Shown here one piece after another: positions 43,739 to 52,804 of a stretch of 64,000 bases of DNA. Position 1 is the stretch's first letter; each line of letters starts with the position of its first letter. Source of the stretch: Pseudomonas sp. CBZ-4 (GTDB lineage: Bacteria; Pseudomonadota; Gammaproteobacteria; Pseudomonadales; Pseudomonadaceae); assembly GCF_000346755.1 (NCBI RefSeq), contig NZ_ANNV01000152.1:1-64000 (forward strand). Reading direction: 5' to 3'. The notes under the pieces are model-generated. The model ran no database searches, was not told the DNA's origin, and was given only the letters and a program-made list of their open reading frames with translations. Position numbers and translations under genes: made by a program.

Positions 43739-45136
43739 TCAGGCTTCCACGACCTGATCTTGATCTGCCGATTGCGCCAGCCATTGTTGCTGCGGCATCG
43801 GCAATTGGCAGGAATCGCCACGGCCAATCGGGAAGTACTGGAAGCCTTTGCGCGCCAGGCGTTCGCCGTCGTACAGGTTACGGCCGTCAAAGATCACCGG
43901 GGTTTTCAGGCGCGCGTGGATCAGGTCGAAGTCCGGCGCCTTGAATTGCTGCCATTCGGTGCAGACGATCAGGCCATCGGCGCCGCTCAAGGTCGATTCC
44001 GGGGTGCCCATCAGCATCAGCCGTGGGTCATCGCCGTAGATGCGCTGGGTTTCCTGCATGGCTTCGGGGTCGAAGGCGCGCACGTTGGCACCGGCGGCCC
44101 ACAGGGCTTCCATCAGCACGCGGCTCGGCGCATCGCGCATGTCGTCGGTGTTGGGCTTGAACGCCAGGCCCCACACGGCAAAGGTCTTGCCCTTGAGGTC
44201 GCCTTTGAAGAACGCGTTGACGCGCTCGAACAGCTTGCTCTTCTGACGCTGGTTGATCGCTTCCACGGCTTCCAGCAGGTCGCTGGAGCAGTTGGCCTGC
44301 TTGGCGCTGTGGATCAGGGCGCGCATGTCTTTGGGGAAGCACGAGCCGCCGTAACCGCAACCGGGGTAGATGAAGTGGTAGCCGATGCGCGAGTCGGCGC
44401 CAATCCCCAGGCGTACGGCTTCGATGTCGGCACCCAGGTGTTCGGCCAGTTCGGCGATCTGGTTGATAAAGCTGATCTTGGTCGCCAGCATGCAGTTGGC
44501 GGCGTACTTGGTCAGCTCGGCGCTGCGCAGGTCCATGAAGATGATGCGGTCGTGGTTGCGGTTGAAGGGCGCGTAGAGGTCACGCATCACGTCACGCACT
44601 TCTTCACGCTCGCAGCCGATGACGATGCGGTCCGGGCGGCGGCAGTCGGCAACCGCCGAGCCTTCCTTGAGGAATTCCGGGTTGGAGACGATATCGAATT
44701 CCAGGTGCCGGCCGGCCACACGCAAGGCTTTTTCGATATGGGCACGCAAGGTGTCGCCGGTGCCCACGGGCACGGTGGATTTTTCCACGAGGATCACCGG
44801 GGCCACACGGTGACGGGCCACGGCGTCGCCCACCGACAACACGTATTTCAGATCGGCCGAACCGTCTTCGTCCGACGGCGTGCCCACGGCGATAAACAGC
44901 ACTTCGCCGTGTTCGACCGCGAGCTTTTCATCATGGGTAAAGTGCAGTCGCCCGCTTTCCAGGTTCTCCTTGACCATCGCCGCCAGCCCCGGCTCAAAGA
45001 TCGTCACATGGCCTTTTTGCAGCGACTCGACCTTGTTCTTGTCAACGTCCATGCAGATGACATCGTGACCGACTTCGGCCAATACGGTGGCCTGCACCAG
45101 ACCAACGTAACCACTACCAAATACACTGATTTTCAT
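43739..45136 (-). CDS. ugd: UDP-glucose 6-dehydrogenase
   Basis: A 465-aa NAD-dependent enzyme making UDP-glucuronate, the first precursor of the L-Ara4N pathway. The Rossmann motif is VFGSGYVGLV and the catalytic Cys266 lies in GYGGSCFPKD. It overlaps arnF by 4 bases (ATGA), and AGGAATG serves as its ribosome site. The product feeds the ArnA decarboxylase encoded upstream. Confidence 0.95.
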   Translation of the reverse strand: MKISVFGSGYVGLVQATVLAEVGHDVICMDVDKNKVESLQKGHVTIFEPGLAAMVKENLESGRLHFTHDEKLAVEHGEVLFIAVGTPSDEDGSADLKYVLSVGDAVARHRVAPVILVEKSTVPVGTGDTLRAHIEKALRVAGRHLEFDIVSNPEFLKEGSAVADCRRPDRIVIGCEREEVRDVMRDLYAPFNRNHDRIIFMDLRSAELTKYAANCMLATKISFINQIAELAEHLGADIEAVRLGIGADSRIGYHFIYPGCGYGGSCFPKDMRALIHSAKQANCSSDLLEAVEAINQRQKSKLFERVNAFFKGDLKGKTFAVWGLAFKPNTDDMRDAPSRVLMEALWAAGANVRAFDPEAMQETQRIYGDDPRLMLMGTPESTLSGADGLIVCTEWQQFKAPDFDLIHARLKTPVIFDGRNLYDGERLARKGFQYFPIGRGDSCQLPMPQQQWLAQSADQDQVVEA

Positions 45137-45546
45137 GGGGCATTCCTGGGACTTGTGGTGCTAGCACGGCGAGAGTTGATAACCAGAACTCCGAGGATGA
45201 CCAACGCCACCCCCAGGGTTTTTGAAAGCGAAAAATGTTCGTTGAACACCGGCAGGCTGGCGGCCAGCAGATACACCAGCGCGTAGCTGATGCTCAGCAG
45301 CGAGTAGGCACGGCCCAGCGGCAGGTGCTTGAGCGCGCCCAGCCAGCAGAGCATCGACAGCGCATAGGCGAAGATCGCCAGCAGCACCGCGCCAAGGGCG
45401 CCGAGGTCGATGGTGTTGTTGCTGAGCGCACTCAGCCATTCGTGGGGCAGCGGCAGGCGCGTCATGCTCCAGCGCATGCCCAACTGGGCCGCACTGACCA
45501 AACCGACGCTGGCCAAGGCCAGGGCAAAGCCACGCATGCGGCTCAT
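45133..45546 (-). CDS. arnF: ArnF, undecaprenyl-phosphate-L-Ara4N flippase subunit
   Basis: A 137-aa protein with four membrane segments of the small EmrE/DMT type. With ArnE it is thought to flip undecaprenyl-phosphate-Ara4N to the periplasmic side. Identity rests on size, topology and position between arnE and ugd, with ATGA overlaps on both sides. Confidence 0.9.
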   Translation of the reverse strand: MSRMRGFALALASVGLVSAAQLGMRWSMTRLPLPHEWLSALSNNTIDLGALGAVLLAIFAYALSMLCWLGALKHLPLGRAYSLLSISYALVYLLAASLPVFNEHFSLSKTLGVALVILGVLVINSRRASTTSPRNAP

Positions 45547-45890
45547 ACCTGACGCCCCAGCAACACGACACCGGCAATCACCAGCGCCACGCCCAGCCAG
45601 TGGCGGCCATCGATGGGCTCATGAAAGACAAACCGTGCCACCAGCGTGACCAGCACAAAGTTGAGGCTGAGCATGGGGTAGGCGATGCCGACTTCCAGGC
45701 GCTGCAACACCAGCAACCACACCAGCAGGCCCAGGCCCAGGCACACCAACGCGGCCCACAGCCACGGCGCGCGCAGTTTCAGCGCCCAGCCGTCGGGCAG
45801 GTCGCGCCAGCTTTCCACGGCGAATTTCTGCGCGACCTGGCCCATGCACGTCAGCAGGCAGGCGGCCAATAGCAGGAGCAGGGTGATCAT
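45543..45890 (-). CDS. arnE: ArnE, undecaprenyl-phosphate-L-Ara4N flippase subunit
   Basis: A 115-aa four-helix DMT-type membrane protein; the conserved YPMLSLNFVLVTLVARF segment lies in the third helix. It is the partner of ArnF. The start overlaps the arnT stop as ATGA. Confidence 0.9.
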   Translation of the reverse strand: MITLLLLLAACLLTCMGQVAQKFAVESWRDLPDGWALKLRAPWLWAALVCLGLGLLVWLLVLQRLEVGIAYPMLSLNFVLVTLVARFVFHEPIDGRHWLGVALVIAGVVLLGRQV

Positions 45891-47542
45891 GGAGCCGCCT
45901 GCGGGAAGATCAGAATCACGATATTGCCTTGTTCAAAGCGCTGGCCGTCATTGGGCAGCAAGGCAACTTCGGCCATTTCATCGTCACCTTTAACCCGCAT
46001 CACCACACCGACCGGACCTTTTTTGCGCGCATCGCTCATCCACTGTTGCACTTGGGTGGTGTCGATCTTGCGCGCGGCGCTGTCCGCGAAGGCCAGGCCG
46101 TATTTGACTTCGCCGACGGTGTTGTAAAGCGTCACGTCCGGGCGCGCCAGACGCCAGGACAGCGCCGACGCGGCGCCGAGGTCATTGCTGAGCAACGCCG
46201 TGGCCGGGCGCAGGGCTTGCAGGTGGTCGATGATGAATTGGTCCGGGGTCTTGTTGTAGACCACCGAATGGGGCAACGCGGCAGGCACCAGCGCCACCAG
46301 CAACCAGCTGCCGATCACCGGTGCCGCCCACAGTTTCAACGGGCGCGCGGCCTGCAGCAGGTTGGCGATGATCCAGCCGAACAGGAAGACGAATACCAGC
46401 ACCAGGCTGAGGGTTTCCTGGCCCGGCTCGTACACCGGCTTCTTCAACTGGAACCAGGTGAGTGCCAGCAGCGCGACGATGCCCACCACCAGGTTCAACC
46501 AGCCGTTGATACGCAGCGCACGGCTGCGACCTTCGGCGAGTTTGTCGGCCAGGGTCGAGCCCATCAGCAAGGCCAGCGGCAGCAGGCACGGCATGATGTA
46601 GGAGGGCAGCTTGCCCTTGGCCAGGCTGAAAAAGGCCAGGGGCATCAGCAGCCACAGCAGCAGGAATGCGGTTTTCGGCAAGCGCTTGTGCAACCACGCG
46701 TGCTTGACGGTGGACGGCAACAGCGCCACCCACGGCAACGAGAACGCGACCAGCAGCGGCAGGTAGTACCAGAACGGTTCGGCATGCTGGGCATCGTCAC
46801 CGGCAAAGCGCTGGATATGCTCGTGCCAGAAAAAGAAGTTCCAGTAATCCGGCTCTTGCAGGTGCACCGCCAAGGCCCACGGTAGGCTGACCACAATCGC
46901 GACGGCGACGGCCACCAAGCCATAACCCAGCAGCTCACGGAAACGCTTTTGCCAGAGGGCGTAGGGCAGGGCGATCAGCACCGGCAGCAGCCAGGCGAGG
47001 AAGCCCTTGGTCATGAAGCCCATGCCACAGGCAAAACCCAACAACGCCCAGGAGGCCAGGCGGCCGTTGCGCGTGGTGCTGTCGAAGCAAAACCACAAGG
47101 CCACGCCGGTCAGGTTGACCCAGAAGGTGAACTGCGGATCGAGGTTGGCGTAGCCGCCCAGGGCTGCGACGCTGACAAAACTCATGTAGAGCACGGTGCT
47201 GATCAGGCTTTTCTGCGGGTCATTCCACAACCGGCGCGACACCAGGTACACCAGCAGGATGCTCAAGCCGGTGCTCAAGGCCGAGGCAAAGCGCACACCG
47301 AACAGGTTCTGCCCGAAGATCGCCTGGCCCAGCGCAATCATCCAGTAGCCCGCTGCCGGTTTTTCAAAGTAGCGGATGCCCATGAAGTGCGGCGAGGCCC
47401 ACTTGCCGGTCAGCAGCATTTCCTGGCTGATCTGCGCGTAGCGGGTTTCATCGGGGATCCACAGGCCATGGGTGGTCAGCGGCAACAGGTAGAACACGCC
47501 GAAGGCCAACAGCAGCAGAGGCAACGCCAGACGCCGGATCAT
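45887..47542 (-). CDS. arnT: ArnT, lipid A L-Ara4N transferase
   Basis: A 551-aa inner-membrane GT83 enzyme that moves 4-amino-4-deoxy-L-arabinose from undecaprenyl phosphate to lipid A phosphates, giving resistance to polymyxin-type peptides. The catalytic-loop motif WIPDETRYAQISQEM is near residue 30, followed by HFMGIRYFEKPAAGYWM and about twelve membrane segments. ATG 47542 overlaps the arnD stop (ATGA); the longer reading to 47563 was rejected. Confidence 0.95.
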   Translation of the reverse strand: MIRRLALPLLLLAFGVFYLLPLTTHGLWIPDETRYAQISQEMLLTGKWASPHFMGIRYFEKPAAGYWMIALGQAIFGQNLFGVRFASALSTGLSILLVYLVSRRLWNDPQKSLISTVLYMSFVSVAALGGYANLDPQFTFWVNLTGVALWFCFDSTTRNGRLASWALLGFACGMGFMTKGFLAWLLPVLIALPYALWQKRFRELLGYGLVAVAVAIVVSLPWALAVHLQEPDYWNFFFWHEHIQRFAGDDAQHAEPFWYYLPLLVAFSLPWVALLPSTVKHAWLHKRLPKTAFLLLWLLMPLAFFSLAKGKLPSYIMPCLLPLALLMGSTLADKLAEGRSRALRINGWLNLVVGIVALLALTWFQLKKPVYEPGQETLSLVLVFVFLFGWIIANLLQAARPLKLWAAPVIGSWLLVALVPAALPHSVVYNKTPDQFIIDHLQALRPATALLSNDLGAASALSWRLARPDVTLYNTVGEVKYGLAFADSAARKIDTTQVQQWMSDARKKGPVGVVMRVKGDDEMAEVALLPNDGQRFEQGNIVILIFPQAAP

Positions 47543-48423
47543 GCCTGCTGCACTCCAAGCCAACCCTCACGCCCGGGCAAGGCGCCACGTACCAGCCGTT
47601 GCTGGGGCAGGGTGGTCAGGTCCGCGGGCAACAAGTCGCCCAGGGGTTTGAAGTCGATGCCGCGCTGCCCGGCCTGGGCGAGCAACTGGCGAAAATCGTT
47701 GGCCATCAGAATCCCTTCTACTTCAGCGTGGATCGTATAGACGTTGAGCTTCGACGCGGCAAAGCGGTCGAGGATGAACGTATTGAAGTCTTTGGCAGCC
47801 ACCACCGGCCCGACGACTTCGTCGAAGGTCGGCAGGTCTACCGGAATTTGTGGGGTGCCCGCGCTGCCATCGGCCAAGGTTGGACGAAACAGGCTGGTGC
47901 CCCGGCAATCACTGTTGTAGCGGAAGTTGAAGCCTTGCTTGGCTTGCACCACACGCTCATCGGCCCGCCAACCGGCGGCCGCTGAACAGTCGATGCGCTC
48001 ACCGAGGATGTCGCTGAGGGTGTCGACGCCACGGCGGATCTGTTCGACCAACTGTGCCTCGCTCCAGCGCCCGGTGTTGGCCTGCCAGCCGTGGTGGTCC
48101 CAGGCGTGCAGGCCGACTTCATGCCCGGCGGCCTTGGCCTGGCGCATCAGATGCCCCAGGTCGCGGCCAATCGGCTTGCCCGGCCACGCCGTGCCGGCGA
48201 GCAGGATATCCAGGCCATACAGGCCGACGGCATTGGAACGCAGCATCTTCCACAGGAACTGCGGGCGGATGAGACGCCACAAGTGGCGCCCCATGTTGTC
48301 CGGCCCGACGCTGAAGAAGAACGTTGCCTTCACCCCGGCTTCATCCAGGGTTTCGAGCAGCCGCGGCACGCCTTCACGGGTGCCACGGTAGGTATCGACG
48401 TCAATGCGAAGACCTGCGTGCAT
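47539..48423 (-). CDS. arnD: ArnD, 4-deoxy-4-formamido-Ara-phosphoundecaprenol deformylase
   Basis: A 294-aa polysaccharide-deacetylase-like hydrolase that removes the formyl group from the lipid-linked sugar. The NodB-type motif RIDVDTYRGTREG holds the metal/base Asp residues, and HAWDHHGWQ holds the metal-binding His. The start overlaps the arnA stop by one base. Confidence 0.94.
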   Translation of the reverse strand: MHAGLRIDVDTYRGTREGVPRLLETLDEAGVKATFFFSVGPDNMGRHLWRLIRPQFLWKMLRSNAVGLYGLDILLAGTAWPGKPIGRDLGHLMRQAKAAGHEVGLHAWDHHGWQANTGRWSEAQLVEQIRRGVDTLSDILGERIDCSAAAGWRADERVVQAKQGFNFRYNSDCRGTSLFRPTLADGSAGTPQIPVDLPTFDEVVGPVVAAKDFNTFILDRFAASKLNVYTIHAEVEGILMANDFRQLLAQAGQRGIDFKPLGDLLPADLTTLPQQRLVRGALPGREGWLGVQQA

Positions 48424-50414
48424 TACTTCTTGTCCGCGATTTCGAGCATGGCTTCACGCAGGAAGAAGTCCAGGGTGTTGCCGATGGTTTCGCTCATTTC
48501 CACGGTCGGCTCCCAGTTCAGCAGGCGCTTGGCGTTTTCGATGCTTGGCTTGCGGTGTGCCACGTCCTGGTAGCCCGTGCCGTAGAACGCCTTGCTTTCC
48601 ACGTCGCGGAAACCGGCGAACGGCGGGAAGTTGCCACGCAGCGGGTGCGCTTCGAACTGACGCAGCAGCTCTTCGCCCAACTGGCGGATGCTCGCCTCGT
48701 TTTCCGGGTTGCCGATGTTGATGATCTGGCCGTTGCACACGTCATTGTCGTTATCGATGATGCGTGCCAGGGCTTCGATGCCATCGGCGATGTCGGTGAA
48801 GCAACGCTTCTGCTCGCCGCCGTCGAACAGGCGGATCGGCGTGCCTTCCACCAGGTTGAGGATCAGCTGGGTGATGGCGCGGGAGCTGCCGATACGGGCC
48901 GAATCCAGGCGATCGAGGCGCGGGCCCATCCAGTTGAACGGACGGAACAGGGTGAAGTTCAGGCCTTTGGCGCCGTAGGCCCAGATCACGCGGTCCAGCA
49001 GTTGCTTGGAAACCGAGTAGATCCAGCGTTGCTTGTTGACCGGGCCGACCACCAGGTTGGAGGTGTCTTCGTCGAAGTACTGGTCCTGGCACATGCCATA
49101 GACTTCGGAGGTCGACGGGAAGATCACGCGCTTGTTGTACTTGACGCAGTAGCGCACCAGCTTGAGGTTTTCCTCGAAGTCCAGTTCGAACACGCGCAAC
49201 GGGTTGCGGGTGTATTCGATGGGCGTGGCGATGGCCACCAGCGGCAGGACCACGTCGCACTTCTTGATGTGGTACTCGATCCACTCGGTGTGGATGCTGA
49301 TGTCGCCTTCCACGTAGTGGAAGTTGGGGTGGCTGCGCAGGCGCTCGATGGCGTCGGAGCCGATGTCCAGGCCGTAGACTTCGTAACGGTCGTCACGCAG
49401 CAGGCGCTCGGACAAATGGTTACCGATAAAGCCGTTCACGCCGAGGATCAGTACACGGGTACGGCGCGGCTTGCGACCGGACTCGGCACCGCGCAACACC
49501 GAACCGTCCACCAGGCCCAGCTCGTTGGCCAGGGACGGGCCGGCCAGGTACAGGCCGTTGTCGTTGCGCTGGCCGAACTTGACCACCAGGGAGTCTTCGC
49601 CGCAGGCGATGCGCAGCGGGTTGACGCTGATCACACGGCCTGGGGCCAGGCCTTCATTGCCCTTGACCACTTCGGCTTGCCATACGATCAGCTTGTGCTC
49701 GCCCACGGCGCAGAAGGCGCCCGGGTAAGGTTGGGTCACGGCGCGGACCAGGTTGAACAGTTCTTCCGCCGGCTTTTTCCACTCCAGCTTGCCATCGGCG
49801 GCGGTGCGGCGACCGAAGTAGGTGGCCTGGCTTTCGTCCTGGGCGGTGTCAGTCAACTTGCCTTGGGCCAGTTGTGGCAGTGCATCGCGCAGCAGGGTGG
49901 TGGCCGCGTCACGCAGTTTGGCGTGCAGGCTCAGGCCGGTGTCGGCGCGGTCGATGATGACTTTTTGCTGAGCGAGGATCGCGCCGGCATCGGCACGCTT
50001 GACCATGCGGTGCAGGGTCACGCCGGTTTCGGTTTCGCCGTTCACCAGTACCCAGTTCGCTGGGGCGCGGCCACGGTATTTCGGCAGCAGCGAGCCGTGC
50101 AGGTTGAACGCGCCTTTGCGCGCGGTGGCCAGCAGCGGCTCGCTGAGCAGGTTGCGGTAGTAGAACGAGAAGATGTAGTCCGGGTTCAGCTTGGCGATGC
50201 GCTCGATCCACAGCGGGTGGTTGGCGTCTTCCGGCGCGTGCACCGGGATGCCATTGCGGGCGCAGAGTTGGGCGACAGAGCCGTAGAAGTTGTTTTCCTT
50301 GGGATCATCGGCGTGGGTAAACACCGCAGCAATGTCGTAGCCGGCAGTCAGCAGGGCTTCAATACCTGCACAGCCAATATCGTGGTAGGCGAAGACAACG
50401 GCTTTTGAATTCAT
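48423..50414 (-). CDS. arnA: ArnA, bifunctional UDP-Ara4N formyltransferase / UDP-GlcA decarboxylase
   Basis: A 663-aa two-domain enzyme. The N-terminal formyltransferase (about 1-300) has NLHGSLLPKYRGRAPANW. The C-terminal SDR decarboxylase (about 315-663) has LGVNGFIGNHLSE, the PSTSEVYG serine and the active-site Tyr/Lys in YSVSKQLLDR. It carries out the first and third steps of Ara4N synthesis; the step between them needs the ArnB aminotransferase, which is not seen nearby. ATGA overlap with arnC. Confidence 0.96.
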   Translation of the reverse strand: MNSKAVVFAYHDIGCAGIEALLTAGYDIAAVFTHADDPKENNFYGSVAQLCARNGIPVHAPEDANHPLWIERIAKLNPDYIFSFYYRNLLSEPLLATARKGAFNLHGSLLPKYRGRAPANWVLVNGETETGVTLHRMVKRADAGAILAQQKVIIDRADTGLSLHAKLRDAATTLLRDALPQLAQGKLTDTAQDESQATYFGRRTAADGKLEWKKPAEELFNLVRAVTQPYPGAFCAVGEHKLIVWQAEVVKGNEGLAPGRVISVNPLRIACGEDSLVVKFGQRNDNGLYLAGPSLANELGLVDGSVLRGAESGRKPRRTRVLILGVNGFIGNHLSERLLRDDRYEVYGLDIGSDAIERLRSHPNFHYVEGDISIHTEWIEYHIKKCDVVLPLVAIATPIEYTRNPLRVFELDFEENLKLVRYCVKYNKRVIFPSTSEVYGMCQDQYFDEDTSNLVVGPVNKQRWIYSVSKQLLDRVIWAYGAKGLNFTLFRPFNWMGPRLDRLDSARIGSSRAITQLILNLVEGTPIRLFDGGEQKRCFTDIADGIEALARIIDNDNDVCNGQIINIGNPENEASIRQLGEELLRQFEAHPLRGNFPPFAGFRDVESKAFYGTGYQDVAHRKPSIENAKRLLNWEPTVEMSETIGNTLDFFLREAMLEIADKK

Positions 50415-51448
50415 GACGAAACCTGATCGGAAGGAGAAGTAGAAGTGGTATGGGAGGACACCAGGCCGTCAACAATGACGACTGGCGCCGGTGCTGCCGG
50501 GGTGTTGCGCAGCACTTTTTCGATAAAGAAGCGTGGGCGGGCGCGCACATCGCTGTACATGCGGCCCAGGTATTCACCCAAGAGGCCCATGCCGATGAAC
50601 TGGCCACCGGTGAACACGAACAGCACCGCAAACAGCACGAACATGCCGTCGCCGGCCCATTGGGCGCCAAAGGCCAGGCGCATGACGATCAACGCCAGTG
50701 CAAACAGCACACCCAGGCCGGCGAGGCTGAAGCCGACGATGGACAGCAGGCGCAGCGGGGTGGTGGTCATGCACGTGAGCAGGTCGAACATCAGGCTGAT
50801 CAGGCGCATGGCGCTGTATTTGGATTCACCGTGTTCACGCTCGGCGTGGTGCACGAGGATTTCCGTGGTGTGGCGCGCAAAACCGTTGGCCAGGATCGGG
50901 ATAAAGGTGCTGCGCTCACGGCAGGCGAGCATGGCATCGACGATGGTGCGGCGGTACGCGCGCAGCATGCAGCCGTAGTCGGTCATGGCCACGCCGGTGG
51001 AACGCTGCACGGCCAGGTTGATCAGGCGCGACGGCCAGCGGCGGAAGGCTGAGTCCTGGCGGTTGTTGCGCACGGTAGCCACCACGTCGTAACCGAGGGC
51101 GGCTTGCTCCACCAGGCGCGGGATTTCTTCCGGCGGGTTCTGCAGGTCGGCGTCGAGGGTAATCACCACTTCGCCCCGGCACTGCTCGAAACCGGCCATG
51201 ATCGCCGCGTGCTGGCCGTAGTTGCGATTGAGGATCACCGCCACCACGTGGCTGCCGTCTTCGGCGGCGGCGTCTTCGAGCATTTGCGCGGACTGGTCGC
51301 GGCTACCGTCATCCACCAGGATGATTTCGTATTCGTAGGCCAGTTGCTTGCAGGCTGCGGTGGTGCGACGCAGCAATTCAGGCAGGCTTTCTTCTTCGTT
51401 GTAGACCGGGATAACGATCGACACGCAATGAATAGGGTAGGGTTTCAA
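50411..51448 (-). CDS. arnC: ArnC, undecaprenyl-phosphate formamido-Ara transferase
   Basis: A 345-aa GT2-family enzyme attaching formylated Ara4N to undecaprenyl phosphate. It has the N-terminal SIVIPVYNEEESL, the DXD-like LDADLQNPPEE, and two C-terminal membrane helices (about 235-300). The start is TTG at 51448 with GAGG 10 bases upstream; the encoded KPYPIHCVSIVIPVYNEE matches the usual ArnC beginning. It is the first gene of the operon in this genome. Confidence 0.94.
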   Translation of the reverse strand: MKPYPIHCVSIVIPVYNEEESLPELLRRTTAACKQLAYEYEIILVDDGSRDQSAQMLEDAAAEDGSHVVAVILNRNYGQHAAIMAGFEQCRGEVVITLDADLQNPPEEIPRLVEQAALGYDVVATVRNNRQDSAFRRWPSRLINLAVQRSTGVAMTDYGCMLRAYRRTIVDAMLACRERSTFIPILANGFARHTTEILVHHAEREHGESKYSAMRLISLMFDLLTCMTTTPLRLLSIVGFSLAGLGVLFALALIVMRLAFGAQWAGDGMFVLFAVLFVFTGGQFIGMGLLGEYLGRMYSDVRARPRFFIEKVLRNTPAAPAPVVIVDGLVSSHTTSTSPSDQVSS

Positions 51449-51895
51449 AGATTCAAGACCTCGGGGTTAGCGCAACTTGGAGCGTGAAAACAGCGGTCGT
51501 CAGGGGCGGTTGACGCCTTACCTGATTAAACTAAGCGTGGAGTGGCGATTATTCATTCGACTTTCCTGAGATGGGCAATGTGGTCTTCCATGGAGGCGTG
51601 TTGAGTAAAGTTCAAAACGAGTAAAGGTAAAGCGTAATCAACAGGTTAGTCGGGGAAGACGCGGTTCGTTCTCAAGTCATGGGGCCAAGATTAAGCGTAA
51701 AAATGTTGAACGAATATGAAAGGCAGATGAAAAACTCGTTTATTTGACAGGTAGACAGCCAGGGTTCAGCTACATGATCCGGCGCTTGAGCAGGGCATTC
51801 GTTTAAACCCTGCACAATGCCATTAATTGAAGAATCTTCTCTGCAAGACCCGGCAAGTGCCGGTAAAGTAAGCCCCCTCTTGCCAGGGTAATCGG
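51449..51895. other. 447-base intergenic region upstream of arnC
   Basis: This is where arnB would be expected in the usual arnBCADTEF order, but no long reading frame exists on either strand. The region is AT-richer than its surroundings and should hold the arn promoter (minus) and the promoter of the gene at 51896 (plus). A single CTTAAT hexamer (minus, 51690-51695) recalls a PmrA half-site, but no proper second half was found. A small CCGGC-AAGT-GCCGG hairpin lies at 51850-51863. Confidence 0.6.
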
Positions 51896-52696
51896 ATGAA
51901 TAGCGTGCAGCTTTTACGGCCAGTGTTGATGGGGTTGATGATGACCGTGGCGTGTGTCACCACGGTGCGGGCCGATGAGGGGGTGACGCTCACCAGCATC
52001 GACCAGGTGCCGGACGGCGTGGAAGTGCGCGGCAAGCAGATCGCCGCTTATACCTGGGACGACCACCAGGGCAAAAACCTGCTGGTGCTCGCCGAACAGG
52101 TCAGCGAGCGCGATGACGATGGCACCCAGTCAGCGTTTGTCTATGCGGCCCAATACCTGATCGATGGCAACCGTCCCAAGCGCGTGTGGATGCTCTACGA
52201 CGACGTGCAGCATTGCGAGTTTGACGCCTCGCTGCGCTTTGACCGGGCCGCGACCAAGGTCACCGACCTGTCCGGCGATGGCATCACCCAGGCCACCGTG
52301 GGCTATTCGCGCACCTGCACCAGTGACGTGAGCCCCAATGAATTCAAGCTGATCATGCACGTGGGCAAGTCACAGAAATACCGCCTGCGCGGCGTCGACC
52401 GTTATGGCGCCAGCTGGTGGGACGAAGACGCGGGCGCCCTGCGTGGCATGCCGCTGCCCAAGGATTGCAGCGTTGCTGCGCAACAGGCGCTGGTCAGCCA
52501 GTACAAGGAGCAGGGCACCGAATTGCCGTTGCCGGGTTGCTACAGCGAAGAGAAAGACTTCGCCAAGGCGCCGGAGGCGTACCTGACCTTTATGCGCCAG
52601 CACTGGTTCGCCCTGATGCAGAAGCAGGACACCGAATGGAGTCAGACCCAGACCCAACCGCAAGACCCGGTGGAGGACGATGACACGGCACCCTGA
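51896..52696 (+). CDS. Exported protein of unknown function
   Basis: A 266-aa protein with a signal peptide ending VRADEG. The motif VTDLSGDGITQATVGY is EF-hand/FG-GAP-like (DxxGDG), and CEFDASLRF, C-T-S-D and two later Cys residues suggest disulfides. It ends in an acidic, Gln-rich tail. It faintly resembles proteins annotated as M949_RS01915-family surface polysaccharide factors, but this is a weak memory-based match. AGGG is 7 bases upstream of the ATG. It is divergent from the arn operon, so co-regulation is possible. Confidence 0.75.
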   Translation: MNSVQLLRPVLMGLMMTVACVTTVRADEGVTLTSIDQVPDGVEVRGKQIAAYTWDDHQGKNLLVLAEQVSERDDDGTQSAFVYAAQYLIDGNRPKRVWMLYDDVQHCEFDASLRFDRAATKVTDLSGDGITQATVGYSRTCTSDVSPNEFKLIMHVGKSQKYRLRGVDRYGASWWDEDAGALRGMPLPKDCSVAAQQALVSQYKEQGTELPLPGCYSEEKDFAKAPEAYLTFMRQHWFALMQKQDTEWSQTQTQPQDPVEDDDTAP

Positions 52697-52745
52697 TTTT
52701 GTGCCCACGCCATTCCTGCGTTAGACTCGGCCTTCGCCAATTCAC

Positions 52746-52785
52746 TAAATATCTCGATTAAACAAAGGCTTGTTCGAGATATTTA
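52746..52785. promoter_or_regulatory. Perfect 12-bp inverted repeat directly upstream of the recombinase gene
   Basis: TAAATATCTCGA at 52746-52757 pairs exactly with TCGAGATATTTA at 52774-52785, with a 16-base centre containing a second small dyad (AACA/TGTT). It ends 19 bases before the recombinase start. Candidate recombination core, operator or terminator of the gene before; it is AT-rich, which does not favour an ordinary terminator. Confidence 0.5.
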
Positions 52786-52804
52786 ATCCAAAGGCTGATC
52801 TATT

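Noticed and set aside
42365..45286. A 973-codon plus-strand open frame over ugd and the GT39 gene
   Set aside because: It is His/Gln/Arg-rich low-complexity sequence opposite strongly supported genes; an antisense shadow.
48324..50408. A 694-codon plus-strand open frame over arnA
   Set aside because: It is the antisense of ArnA, which has all its catalytic motifs; no domain is seen in the antisense reading.
51690..51695. CTTAAT hexamer upstream of arnC as a PmrA box
   Set aside because: Only one half-site is clear; a second hexamer at the correct spacing was not found, so it is noted in the intergenic entry only.
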